From an uncultured Clostridia bacterium (GTDB lineage Bacteria > Bacillota > Clostridia > TANB77 > CAG-508): 14,471 nt of DNA. Both the position numbers and the translations under genes were made by a program. Shown here in pieces: positions 1-10,500 of this stretch. Each line of letters starts with the position of its first letter. Position 1 is the stretch's first letter. Under the pieces are notes generated by a model that was not told the origin of the DNA, made no database searches, and saw nothing but the letters and a program-made list of their open reading frames with translations. Location of the stretch: contig CANRBU010000015.1 in assembly GCA_947628925.1 (NCBI GenBank), positions 1 through 14,471 of the forward strand, written 5' to 3'.

Positions 1-3000
1 AAAGGAAAATTAATAACTTTCTATCTTGAAAATCCGGATGAAGCTAAAATAGATGGAAAACTAGTAATCAAAGACTTGGATGGAAAGGTAGTTTATTCAC
101 AAGATTTACAAAATAAAGAAAACAAAATTGACTTAAGTCAAGATGTAATAGATGAAACTGCAACTTATCAAGTAGTGTTAGAAGGTACATATGATTTAGA
201 TGATGATTTAGAAAATGGAGAAAATCAATCATCTTTAGAAGATTTTCTAAAAGAGGAATTTCAATTAAGAATAAGTACAGAAGTAAATTTTGAAAGTTTC
301 TCAACACGTTATATAGAAAAAGGCAAAGATGTAAATATTGATATTACATTTAAAGTAAAATCAAATACTAGTATTCCTGTTACAGCAATTTACATTAATG
401 GTTCTAGATATGATGCAACAGATGTAACTCCTGAAGGCAGCACTTCAGATGAAAAATTATATAAAATAACATATTCAACAAAAGAAGATAATTCAGGAGT
501 AAAAGAACTTACTGTAGAAAATGTTGAACATGGAATTGAAGATGTAAAAGTTGATGCAAAAACTGACAAAATCGAAGTATTAAAAACAGCACCAAAAGTA
601 AAATTTGATTATGAAATACATGAAAATTATGAAGAAGGTACTATCACATTTACATTTACACTAGAAGATCCAGATGGACTTATAGGTGAAAATGGTGCAT
701 ATGTAGTATATGCAAATGGAAAATTCCATGATGCAAATGGTCAATCTAAAATATATGTAAAACCAGGTAAACAAACAGTAACTTTTGTTGATGTAGAGAA
801 AGAAAAAGGATATTTATTAGAAGTAAAAGCAAATTATGATTTGGATACAAATGCACTTAATGATATATTAAACCGTGATGATAATAAATATGAAAATGCA
901 CGATTATTAGGAGTTATGGCAATCTTATTACCACCAAAAAGACTAGAAATAGGCAGCATAACTGCACAAAATCAACAAACAGGAATGAGTAGTAAATATT
1001 TAAATAAAAACGAAGACTTTAAATTAAGCTTTACATCTAAAACTTTTGTTGAAGTAAATGGTACAGAAAAACCTATTGAATATTATCCTATATCAGCCGT
1101 TATAAATGGAAAAACTTATAAACTTATAAAAGATGGAGATACATACACAACAGAAGACGTTTTAGCTGGTTATGATGAGGCAGGTAAAAAGTCTATAAAA
1201 ATTACAAGTGTAACATTAAGCAATAATGAAGTTATAGAAGAAGACACAGAAGGAACTTTAGAAGTACTTAAAGATAAATTAAGTGTAGAAGATTTAGCAG
1301 TTGATACACAATCTAAAAAAGCTATATTAAGCTATAATTTAATAGATAAAGATTCTAGTTTTGTTAGTGGATTAATTGTTATGAAAAATACTGAAAACAA
1401 CGAAGTTAAAACAATAGAAATTTCAAACAATAAAAATTCATATGAACTTCTAATAGAACCTTACAAGAAATATTCTGTAACACTTGAAGTAATATATGAT
1501 TTAGATTCAGATAAAGAAAACAAGGAAAACCAAGACAAATTAACAACAGAACCTATTGAAGTAGAGCTTATACCAGAATATAACCTAAAAATAACAGATA
1601 TAGAAATTACAAGTGTAAATAATGCTGAGCATAAAGCAACTATAGAATTCGTATCAACTAATAATTCTCATTATGCAGTAAATTCAGTTAAAATAGGTGG
1701 CAATGAATATGTAGTTACACCTTTAGAGCCAGCATCAAGCAACAGATATGCTTTTGAATATCCATATGGAGAAGCATTAGAAGGAAAGAGAACAGAAATA
1801 AAAATAGAAGAAGTAACATTAAAAAATGATGTAAAAGTTACTCCTAGTGAAAATGCTACAGCTCTAATATTTAAAGAAGCTCCTAAAGTTACTAAGATAG
1901 TTTCAGAAGTTTTACAAATAACTAATATTAAAACAGATTTTGAAATAAGTGATAATGATGGAACATTGACAAAATTATATGCAGTTTTAAAAGATCAAAA
2001 TGGTAATGAATTGCAACCAAAAGATTTAAGCCTTGATGCAAGAACAGTTACTTTTGATGGCATAAATGCTGGAAAATATACTGTTGAAATATATGCTGAT
2101 TATTCTTTAGTAGATGGAAAAGAGCATGTAAAAGAAAAATTAAAAGCAAGTGATGAAATAGATGTAAAACCAATAGTAAATGTTAAGGCTAATAAAGAAC
2201 CTGCAAAATATGCTAACAAAGGTGATACAATAGAATTAGATTATAATATTACATCAAACACTGGCTCACTAATAAAGAGTGTTATGATTAATGGTGTAGA
2301 ATGTCTAGCAAATAACTATTCTTCAGGAAATTACAGAATATCTTATACAGTTCCAAATAATACTTTTGGACCATATAACATAGATTTAACACTAGTTAAT
2401 TTTGAAAATGGTCAATCTGCCGAAATTAGTGGTGGATACTCAAAACAAGTAGATATTCTAAAAGAAAAACCATCAATAACAAACTTCTCAACAGTAGATA
2501 ATATAAACAATCAATCAGTTATGGTTACATTTACAATAAATGACCCTGAAGGAACTTTCGTTTCAGGAAAAGCAAGTTTAGGTGAAGATGTAAAAGAAAT
2601 TTCAAAAGATACTAAGAGTTTAATGTTTAATGATGTTAAACTAGATGAATTATATACATTTAAAATAGAAATCAACTATGACTTAGACTCTGATCCAAAG
2701 GAAATTACTAATTCAGATATCTTAGTTTTTGAACATCCAGTTACACTATTATCTAAGTATGACTTAAGTGTTACAAATGCTCAAACATATAAAACAGGTG
2801 AAAATATACCAACAAAATATTTTGCAAAAAATGAACAAGTACAATTACGATTTAATAGTGAAAACAAAAGTGTTTTAAGACCAACTAGAGTTAAAATAAA
2901 TAGTGATTGGTATGATGTCAATGCAGAAGAAAATGCTGATGGAACTGTAAAATATTATTATACAAACTTAACATCAAAGGAAACACCTGGAACTGAATCA

Positions 3001-4581
3001 CTAGAAATCTTAGAAATTATGCTAAGTACAGGAAAAATAATAACTAAAGATGAATTTATAGAAAAACCTGAACCAGTAACAATAGATATCTTAAAAGCTA
3101 TACCAGAAATACAAGACGTAAATATTAATAATACAAATTCTGAATGTACAGTAACATTTAATGTTCTAGATCCAGATTCAGCTTTATTAGATAGTTATAT
3201 AAAAGTTGTTGGTAAAGAAAATGGAAAAACTATATTAAATGAAAAAATTTCTAAAGGTAAAAATGAATTTACTATAGAACTAGAAACAGGAGTTAGTTAC
3301 ACTTTGACAATTGAAAGAAACTATAACTTAGATAGTCAGCCTGATGATGACCAAAATATTAATAGAGAAATATTAATAACAAAAGATTTGGAAATTGCAA
3401 GTGCAGACTTCAAACTTAGAAATCTTTCAATTCCAAGGAGAATTCCTAATGGCACTACTGCTACAATGACTTTTGAAAATGAATTAATGTCATCTGTAAG
3501 TGTTGATAAAATAGTAATAGATGGAATACCTTATGATGTTGAAAAAGATGCTAATGGTGTATATAGTTTAACACTTACTCCTAGCAAAATTGGTGTAAAT
3601 ACAATACATTTAGACAGTGTACTAATGGGAGGAAAAGAAATTAAACTTAGTCGTTATGTATCATATATCCATGAAGCAGTAGAACCTGAGGCTTATGATG
3701 TAAGTGAAATTAGTCAGAACTTAGTAGATAATGTTGCAGAAATAAGTTATAAATTAAAAGACCCTAATAATGCAATCAAAAAATTAACTGCAATAATGAA
3801 AAACAGTGCAGGAGCAGTTGCAACTACAAAAGAACTAGAAGACCCAACAGCTACAAGCTTTGATTTACCACTACTAAAAACATTTAGATATACTATAGAA
3901 TTAAAAGCAGAATATGACATTGGTGATGGAAAAACTTTTGATACAAAAACTTTATTTGAGCAAACACATGAGGCAGAAGGTTATGTATCATTAGTAGAAG
4001 AAACAATAAAACAAGAATTTGTTAACAAAGGTGATGAAGTTGTATTACAATACAAAATAAATACTAATGTTGACCAAGAAGTAACAAAAATTGTTATTGA
4101 TGATATTAGCTATAATGTAGAAAAGGTGAAAGATAAAGATGGCAAAATAGTAGCAGATACATATACAGTAACACTTAAAGCACCTGAAAAAAGCGGAGTT
4201 TTCGCACAACATGTTACAGCAATGCAAATAGGTATTAATAAATACAAAGTAGATGACAAAAACCCTGTAGAAATAAAAGTATTAAAAGACAAACCAACAC
4301 TAACACATTTTGTAATTGATGAAGGCAAAGGCAATTTATCATTTAAAATAAATGACCCAAATGGTTCTTTAGTGCAAAATCCAACGCTTACAATAACAAA
4401 TGCTTCTGGTAAGAAAACAGTTAAGAATTTAACTAAAAATGCTTCTAACTATACTTTTAAATTAAGTGAATTAGGAATTACTAATATAGGTGAAGCTTAC
4501 AATCTAATTGCAAATGCAACTTATGATTTAAAACCACAAAAAACACGGAACAATAGCTGCAATCGCAGAAGAAGAGGCTGA
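1..4581 (+). CDS. Giant M26-type surface protein, N-terminal repeat part (5' partial, frame-broken)
   Basis: The reading frame is open from the first base, so the gene begins upstream of the window. A TTG at 76 lies inside the frame, has no ribosome binding site and is not a real start. The product is a run of beta-rich modules of about 195-230 residues. Each has a first half with a K-G/N-x-x-[VI] strand and an I-N-G-x-x-Y strand, then a V-L-K-x-x-P boundary, then a second half ending in an acidic loop such as YDLDDD or YDLDSD. Seven boundaries lie in this part, near 574, 1261, 1861, 2449, 3079, 3664 and 4270. The frame stops at TGA 4579-4581 after an unrelated basic tail (NNSCNRRRRG). That tail looks like out-of-frame sequence: in the +1 frame the modules continue straight into the protease part at 4547-10612. 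The likely role is an extracellular stalk holding the protease away from the wall; this is inferred from the domain order. I see no membrane segment here; the secretion signal and any N-terminal wall anchor would lie upstream. Confidence 0.85.
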   Translation, partial: KGKLITFYLENPDEAKIDGKLVIKDLDGKVVYSQDLQNKENKIDLSQDVIDETATYQVVLEGTYDLDDDLENGENQSSLEDFLKEEFQLRISTEVNFESFSTRYIEKGKDVNIDITFKVKSNTSIPVTAIYINGSRYDATDVTPEGSTSDEKLYKITYSTKEDNSGVKELTVENVEHGIEDVKVDAKTDKIEVLKTAPKVKFDYEIHENYEEGTITFTFTLEDPDGLIGENGAYVVYANGKFHDANGQSKIYVKPGKQTVTFVDVEKEKGYLLEVKANYDLDTNALNDILNRDDNKYENARLLGVMAILLPPKRLEIGSITAQNQQTGMSSKYLNKNEDFKLSFTSKTFVEVNGTEKPIEYYPISAVINGKTYKLIKDGDTYTTEDVLAGYDEAGKKSIKITSVTLSNNEVIEEDTEGTLEVLKDKLSVEDLAVDTQSKKAILSYNLIDKDSSFVSGLIVMKNTENNEVKTIEISNNKNSYELLIEPYKKYSVTLEVIYDLDSDKENKENQDKLTTEPIEVELIPEYNLKITDIEITSVNNAEHKATIEFVSTNNSHYAVNSVKIGGNEYVVTPLEPASSNRYAFEYPYGEALEGKRTEIKIEEVTLKNDVKVTPSENATALIFKEAPKVTKIVSEVLQITNIKTDFEISDNDGTLTKLYAVLKDQNGNELQPKDLSLDARTVTFDGINAGKYTVEIYADYSLVDGKEHVKEKLKASDEIDVKPIVNVKANKEPAKYANKGDTIELDYNITSNTGSLIKSVMINGVECLANNYSSGNYRISYTVPNNTFGPYNIDLTLVNFENGQSAEISGGYSKQVDILKEKPSITNFSTVDNINNQSVMVTFTINDPEGTFVSGKASLGEDVKEISKDTKSLMFNDVKLDELYTFKIEINYDLDSDPKEITNSDILVFEHPVTLLSKYDLSVTNAQTYKTGENIPTKYFAKNEQVQLRFNSENKSVLRPTRVKINSDWYDVNAEENADGTVKYYYTNLTSKETPGTESLEILEIMLSTGKIITKDEFIEKPEPVTIDILKAIPEIQDVNINNTNSECTVTFNVLDPDSALLDSYIKVVGKENGKTILNEKISKGKNEFTIELETGVSYTLTIERNYNLDSQPDDDQNINREILITKDLEIASADFKLRNLSIPRRIPNGTTATMTFENELMSSVSVDKIVIDGIPYDVEKDANGVYSLTLTPSKIGVNTIHLDSVLMGGKEIKLSRYVSYIHEAVEPEAYDVSEISQNLVDNVAEISYKLKDPNNAIKKLTAIMKNSAGAVATTKELEDPTATSFDLPLLKTFRYTIELKAEYDIGDGKTFDTKTLFEQTHEAEGYVSLVEETIKQEFVNKGDEVVLQYKINTNVDQEVTKIVIDDISYNVEKVKDKDGKIVADTYTVTLKAPEKSGVFAQHVTAMQIGINKYKVDDKNPVEIKVLKDKPTLTHFVIDEGKGNLSFKINDPNGSLVQNPTLTITNASGKKTVKNLTKNASNYTFKLSELGITNIGEAYNLIANATYDLKPQKTRNNSCNRRRRG
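4546..4549 (+). other. +1 frame-shift site CGG-A in the M26-type gene
   Basis: The upstream frame reads ACA CGG AAC AAT and reaches TGA eleven codons after CGG. Skipping C4546 gives ACA GGA ACA ATA GCT (T-G-T-I-A), and the frame then stays open to 10612. A six-A run at 4538-4543 lies just upstream, and losing one A would also restore the frame (giving K-H-G-T), so homopolymer slippage or a sequencing error is a competing explanation here. No Shine-Dalgarno-like stimulator is visible just upstream. The same CGG-AAY context marks the break in the LCP gene at 11210, which has no homopolymer. Confidence 0.6.
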
Positions 4582-7500
4582 AACACCACAAATTGAAACA
4601 GAAGGTACAGCAGACATCTTTGAAAAAGATATTAAATTAAGTGGAATAACTGAGTATAACTTTGAATTCAGGAATTTTAAACCATTCGCACTGTTAAGTT
4701 TAAGTATTCCTCAAGATGTATCTTTTGAATGTTCAACATCAACAAACTATGCTGTAGCAAAAGTTATAATAGATGGTGAAGAATATCCAGTTCATAAAGA
4801 AGAAAGCAAAGAAACAGATGACAGATATGCATTTTTATATAAAGCTAAATCATTTGACCAAGAAACATTGAATTATGACAAGATAATATTAGAAAATGGA
4901 GCATGTTTTGATATTCCAAAAGATGACCCTAACCGTACAACAATATGTGGAATAATATTAGAGACTCCATCAATTGAGGTAACTGACTTTGAGGAAAATA
5001 TAAGTACAAAGAAAATGAGATTTTTCTATAAAGTAAATGACTTAGATCAAGCATTAATAGAAGACCCTATATTTATACTTAAAGATTCTCAAGGAAAAGA
5101 ATTAATTAGAAAAAATATTAAAGTTGATAACAATTCTGTAGAATTTGACATACCAAACCCACCAAGTTCATCATATAAAGTTGAAATTTGGGCAGATAAA
5201 ATAAGACGTATGGTAGGCTTAGATGAACATAATGTACAATTGGGAACAGCAGAATTTGCATCTTCTGTAAATACTTCAATTTTAAGTAGTAAATTTGAAA
5301 CTATTTATCCTAAAAAAGGTGAGACCTTTATAATTGATTATGTAATAAGTAGTTCAAAAGTTATTCTTGTAGACCCTGAAGACCATGCTAACTTGCCAAA
5401 AGCTGTAAATATTACTTCACTAGTGATAAATGGGGAAGAATATACAGCAGAATATCAAGGAAATTCAACATATAGAATATATTACACAGCAAAGGCAACA
5501 TCAGGAGTCGAAGAAATTAAAGTATCACAAATCAATTTCAGTAATAATACAACAGAAATCTTTGATAGAACAGATAAAGTTGAAGTATTAAAAACTTTAC
5601 CTAAAATAACAAATTATAAAACTGAAAATGATATTAAGAGTGGCAAAGTTAAATTTATATTTGACTTAGAAGACCCTGATTCTGTATTAACTTCAGGTGC
5701 TATCAGAGCAGTAGTGGGGGATGACTCTCAAGAAATAAAAGTAGGGCATAATGAAAAAGAATTTTCTGTTGCAACAGATGAGTTATTACAGTTCAATATT
5801 AGAGGCACATTTGATTTAGATGATGATAACTTTAATAGTGAAACAAATGTTGATGACAATAGATATGATGATGATATAATATTTACAAAACCATTTATAT
5901 TAACAGGTTCTTATGATGTTGTATTTGAAAATATAAAAACATACAATTCTAAGTCAGAAGAAACTAAGTACTTTGAAAAAAATGAAGATATAAAAGTAAC
6001 CTTTAACTTTAGTGCTAAAGCAAATCTTGATTTATTACAAATTAAGGTAAATGGAGAAGTTTATACACCTCAAGCAGATGCTGAAAATGAAAAACTTTAT
6101 TCTATAACTATTAAAGGTTCTGACACAGCTGGTCCAGTATCTGCAACAATCAATTCTGTTACATTAAACAGTGGTAATGAAGTCAGCTTAGCAGATAAAA
6201 ATATTTCTTATGAAGTATTAAAAGATATTGTAAAAGTTGAAAGCTTTGATTATGCAATAACAGAAGAGGATGCAGATGATATTAAATTAAATATTAATAT
6301 CACAGACCACGATAACTCTAGTAAAGCATTAAGAATTTCTATAAAAGATGAATATGGAAGAACAATGACTCCAGATAAATCTATTTTGAATCTTAATGAT
6401 AATACAGTTATGTTTGAAAAAACAGATGCAGCAAAATATTTTGTTTCAATCTATTCTGATTATGATAGAGATGAAAATGAAAACGATGGAAATAATAACT
6501 TTAAAGATGTTAGAGTATATTACGAAGTTGTAACAATTGATACAAGATATATAGAGATGAAAGATATTGTAGATATACAATTATACAGATTTAATGATTT
6601 AGGAAATGTTGAAAGAGTATATTCTTTAACTGAGCAAAATCTTGAAGTTTTAGATAACTGCATTGTTAAAGTTACTATGAGAGATGTGTCACCATTCTTT
6701 ACTGAAATAAAGAGTTATGATATAAAAAACGGTAAACTAAGATTAACTTTAGATTATGCTGATGCTATGATTTATACAGGAAATGAACTTAAAACTTTGG
6801 AAGTAACACTAGATATTTTAGAGGATAATAGTTATGAATATAAAGGTTCATTCAAAGCATTAGCAGAGCAAATGAAGTCAAATCCACAAGCAAACATCAC
6901 ATTAGATAAGGATTATGATCTATCAGATTATCCAGCAAATATTGATGATAGTTTTGCAATAATAGAAAACTTTGAAGGAACATTAAATGGAAATGGCCAT
7001 GTAATCAGCAATTTACACAAACCTTTATTTAGGAATTTAGTAAATGCTAAGATAGAAAACATTTCATTCAAAGGAGTTCTATTTAACACATCAGAAAATA
7101 GAGCTGTTGTTGCTCATACTGTAAAGAAAACGGAAATAAACAATATTCATATTGACGGTGTTGGCTTTACAAGTGGAAGTTGCACAAACCACAACTCAGC
7201 ATTTGTACACAGTTTATTAGATAATTCAACTATAGAAAATAGTAGTGCTATAAACATCATATTTAATCCTAATTATCTAGGTCAAGCAAACGCTGGTGCG
7301 GTTTCAGAAATGAAGAGTTCAACTATCAAGAATTGCTATGTAAAAGGAAGCATTACTTCAGGATGGCATTTCAACGGTGGATTAGTTGCAATGGCAGATG
7401 CTAATTCTCAAATTTTAAATAATATTGTAGATATGTATGTAACACCATATTATAGCTTAACAAGTACAGAAAGCAGTGGAAATGGTGGTATAGTATCACA

Positions 7501-10500
7501 ACATAATGGTGCAACATTAAAGAACAACTTAAGCTTGATGGATTCAACTGCAAATATTAGTACAATTTATAACCCTAAAAATGGAGATAACCTTTCTAAG
7601 AATTCTTCAAACAATTATCAACTTGAAGATACAGCTTCAACAAAACAAACACATACAGCAATAAAATCTGTTTTAAAAGCAAACATAAATGATCAATTGT
7701 TTGAATCAATGCAATTTGATAAAAATATTTGGAACATAGATGGTACTTCATTTGAGAATTTACCAACATTAAAAGGTAATACAGTTGCATTCTTAGATGG
7801 TGGTGTAAAACCTGAAAATTCATCAACATATATTCCAGACTATAACAGAATTTCACACTTACCTGAATATGATAAGCAAAAAGAAATTATTTACCACAAC
7901 ATGTATAAATTAATGCCTTTCTATGATGCAAAAGAAATACTAACAGATGGTAATAAAATTGCAACAACTCATAAATTAAATCAAAAATACATTAAATATG
8001 TATTGGCATATAATGAAAAAGGCAAACTAGTTTCATCACTTAATACTAAAAACTATAATACTCTAAAGAAAATAAGTATTGTGTTTGAAGATGGGGAAGA
8101 GCTAGAATATGCAATAGACTTTGATGATTATTATGGAAATGTTGTTTCATACATTGTTTCTGATTTAAATATCGGTTACAACTATAACAAGCTTGTATTG
8201 CATGAAGATTTAGATATTGTACAAAGATTAATTGCAGAAGCTTCTAAATATGATTTTACAAGAGATTTAGATCCTTTAACTAAGGATGAGGACAGCAGAT
8301 TGTATAAAGAGTACTTTGATAAAGTTACAAAAAATAATATACCTGAATTTATCGAAAATGTATTAACAAATTCTGCATATGTTCCAACATTTGAAAATGA
8401 AGTATTAGATAATTTAATAGTTCAAGATTTGTTAGATACAGGTAAATTAAAAGAAATGTTATTTGCATATAACTATTTCAAATACTGGTACAGCCTAGAC
8501 ATGGATGGCATTGATGTTGCAGATTCAATAATGTTCCAAGGTAATGATATGTTTGATGACAGAATGACATTAGAAAATCTTTCATCAGAACTAGTAAAAG
8601 GCACAAATTCAGCAACAAATGTAACTGGTAATTTCTATAGAAATAACATGTCAAAATATACAAAATTATCTAACTTAGGAGAATTTTTAGATTATTATGT
8701 AGCGAAACTAACGAATTATAAATCAGGCAATGATTGGTTTAAGGCAAATTGGCATGGTGGTATATACATTGATATTGATATAAATAGACCTAATGTTTAC
8801 TATACTATTTGGGATCATCTAAGACGTAGTTCTAATATTCAAAATAGTTTCTTACCACTATTTACAGTGCCAGAAAATTCAATGTATGTAATTACAAGTC
8901 CAACTCAAACATTCTATGGTTCACTTCGTATTTACTTACAAAATCCTGATAATGCAGAACAACTAGAGAAATTCAAGACAACTCAATTAGCACAATTTAC
9001 AAGACAAGTTAAGAACTTCTATACTTTCGCATATGATTTTGTAGGACCTGATTACTTAAATCCATTTGTAGATGTACAATATGATATGAGAACAACTTTA
9101 ACTGAAAAAGGTACTAAATATAATAATCCAAAGACAACTACTGAAAATTACCATAAATATTTTGCTGAAGCAATCAATAAATGGCCAGCTTCAAATGGTT
9201 CAGGAGCATATGCAAATGGCTTTGAAGTTTACTGGAATGTTATAAAATTAATAGCTGGATTTAATGTATCAACACACGAAACTTTGCATAATCAAGATAG
9301 TAAAGTATTCTTACAAGGCAATGGTAGACGTGGAAAAGATGGAAATTCTGAAGATTACACAGCAGGTAATTTACAACAATATTATAAAGATGGTTGGGTA
9401 AGTCCTAACATAATGGAAGAAGAAATAACAGAAAAGAGTGTAGGAAATCCTATAACTCAAAACTACAAGTTAGAACGTGTAAATACTGATAAAGAATTGA
9501 CAGATTTCTATAATAAATACTTTAAAGTAAATGATATGTTAGATTATATTGAGGCACAAGCATTCTTATCTTTGGATAATCAAACAAAAGCAGGTGTTGC
9601 ATCACAAGTATCTTATCCAAGGTTAGCAAACAAGAGCCAAGCAGAACAAGACAAAGGAGATAGTCATGTACAATATGATCCTCTAACAGTTGAAAAAGTT
9701 AGCAAGATGAAATTGGAAGATGTAGAAGATTTATGGGATAATAAAATAATGTTAAGACCAGGAGTTAAAGATACTCAAATTTTCTCACCAGGTGCTGCAA
9801 CAGATAGTTTATATAACATTCGTTGGTATCAACCACATGCAGATGATGATAGACCTGACGGTGCGAACTTTAAATGGTTAGCTTGGGAAATGGCAGGTTA
9901 TAAAGGATATTTCGATGGTTATATGGCTTACTATAGTCAATCATATATTGATAAAAAGACAACAAAGAACGGCACAAAAACAACAGATTTAATTGCATTA
10001 AAATATATTACTGGAAAAACATCATTTAAACAATATAAATTAGATAGATATAAAGAAGCTGAAAGCCATTGGAAAGATACAGACACATATATTAATGTAC
10101 AAGAAATTTTAAATGCATATATTGAAGCTTTGAAGAAGGATGCTAATGATCCAAAGAGACAATTAAGCAATAGTACTGCAGTTAAGAGAAAATATTTTGT
10201 ACAAATCAAACAAGAAACAAATGACTTTATAATAGATCCATTTACGAAAAAACCAAATGCACAAAAAACTTCAGTTGAAACTAAAAATCTAGTAGAAGTT
10301 GACACTAAAACAAAACAAACTTTAAAAGATAAAAAAGATGTTGTAAAAAATAAAAATAATGATACATTAGCTGAAAATACAGTTAAAAATGAAGTTACAA
10401 ATACTACTGCGAACTCAACTACAAATTCAACTTCAACTACAAATACTACAAGTAATAATACTGCAAACAACACAACAGTTTCAAATACAGTAACAGAAAA

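Larger units (their letters stand above)
1..6540 (+). repeat. Tandem array of ten ~210-residue beta modules within the M26-type protein
   Basis: Ten copies of a degenerate boundary motif ([VI]-[LF]-K-x-x-P-x-[VI] and variants) occur near 574, 1261, 1861, 2449, 3079, 3664, 4270, 4948, 5579 and 6209, spaced 585-687 bases apart. Each is preceded by an I-N/D-G-x-x-Y strand, and most are followed by an F/Y-D-L-D acidic loop. The repeats are diverged at the DNA level, so they are old duplications and not a recent expansion. The spacing is unbroken across the frame break at 4546: the first half of module eight (VIIDGEEYPV) is encoded at about 4696-4800 only in the shifted frame. The acidic loops resemble calcium-binding loops, but that is an inference from composition. 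Confidence 0.75.

Noticed and set aside
68..307. Minus-strand open frame opposite the repeat part
   Set aside because: A Leu/Phe-rich frame lying antisense to a clear gene, with no ribosome binding site or family resemblance; a shadow of the coding strand.
4538..4543. Phase variation through the six-A run
   Set aside because: Possible for this gene alone, but six A is short for contingency loci, such runs are common in this AT-rich window, and it cannot explain the matching break in the LCP gene. Kept only as a rival explanation.
4868..4870. TTG as an independent start of the protease gene
   Set aside because: No ribosome binding site precedes it, and the same frame upstream (4547-4867) encodes half of a module, so it is internal.
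1..6540. CRISPR array or recent DNA repeat expansion
   Set aside because: The periodicity is at the protein level with spacing of 585-687 bases and diverged DNA; there are no short identical repeats with unique spacers.
7131..7135. A third CGGAA that might be another shift site
   Set aside because: It is read as ACG GAA in the open frame and the frame continues undisturbed. It serves as a control showing that the pentamer alone does not break frames.
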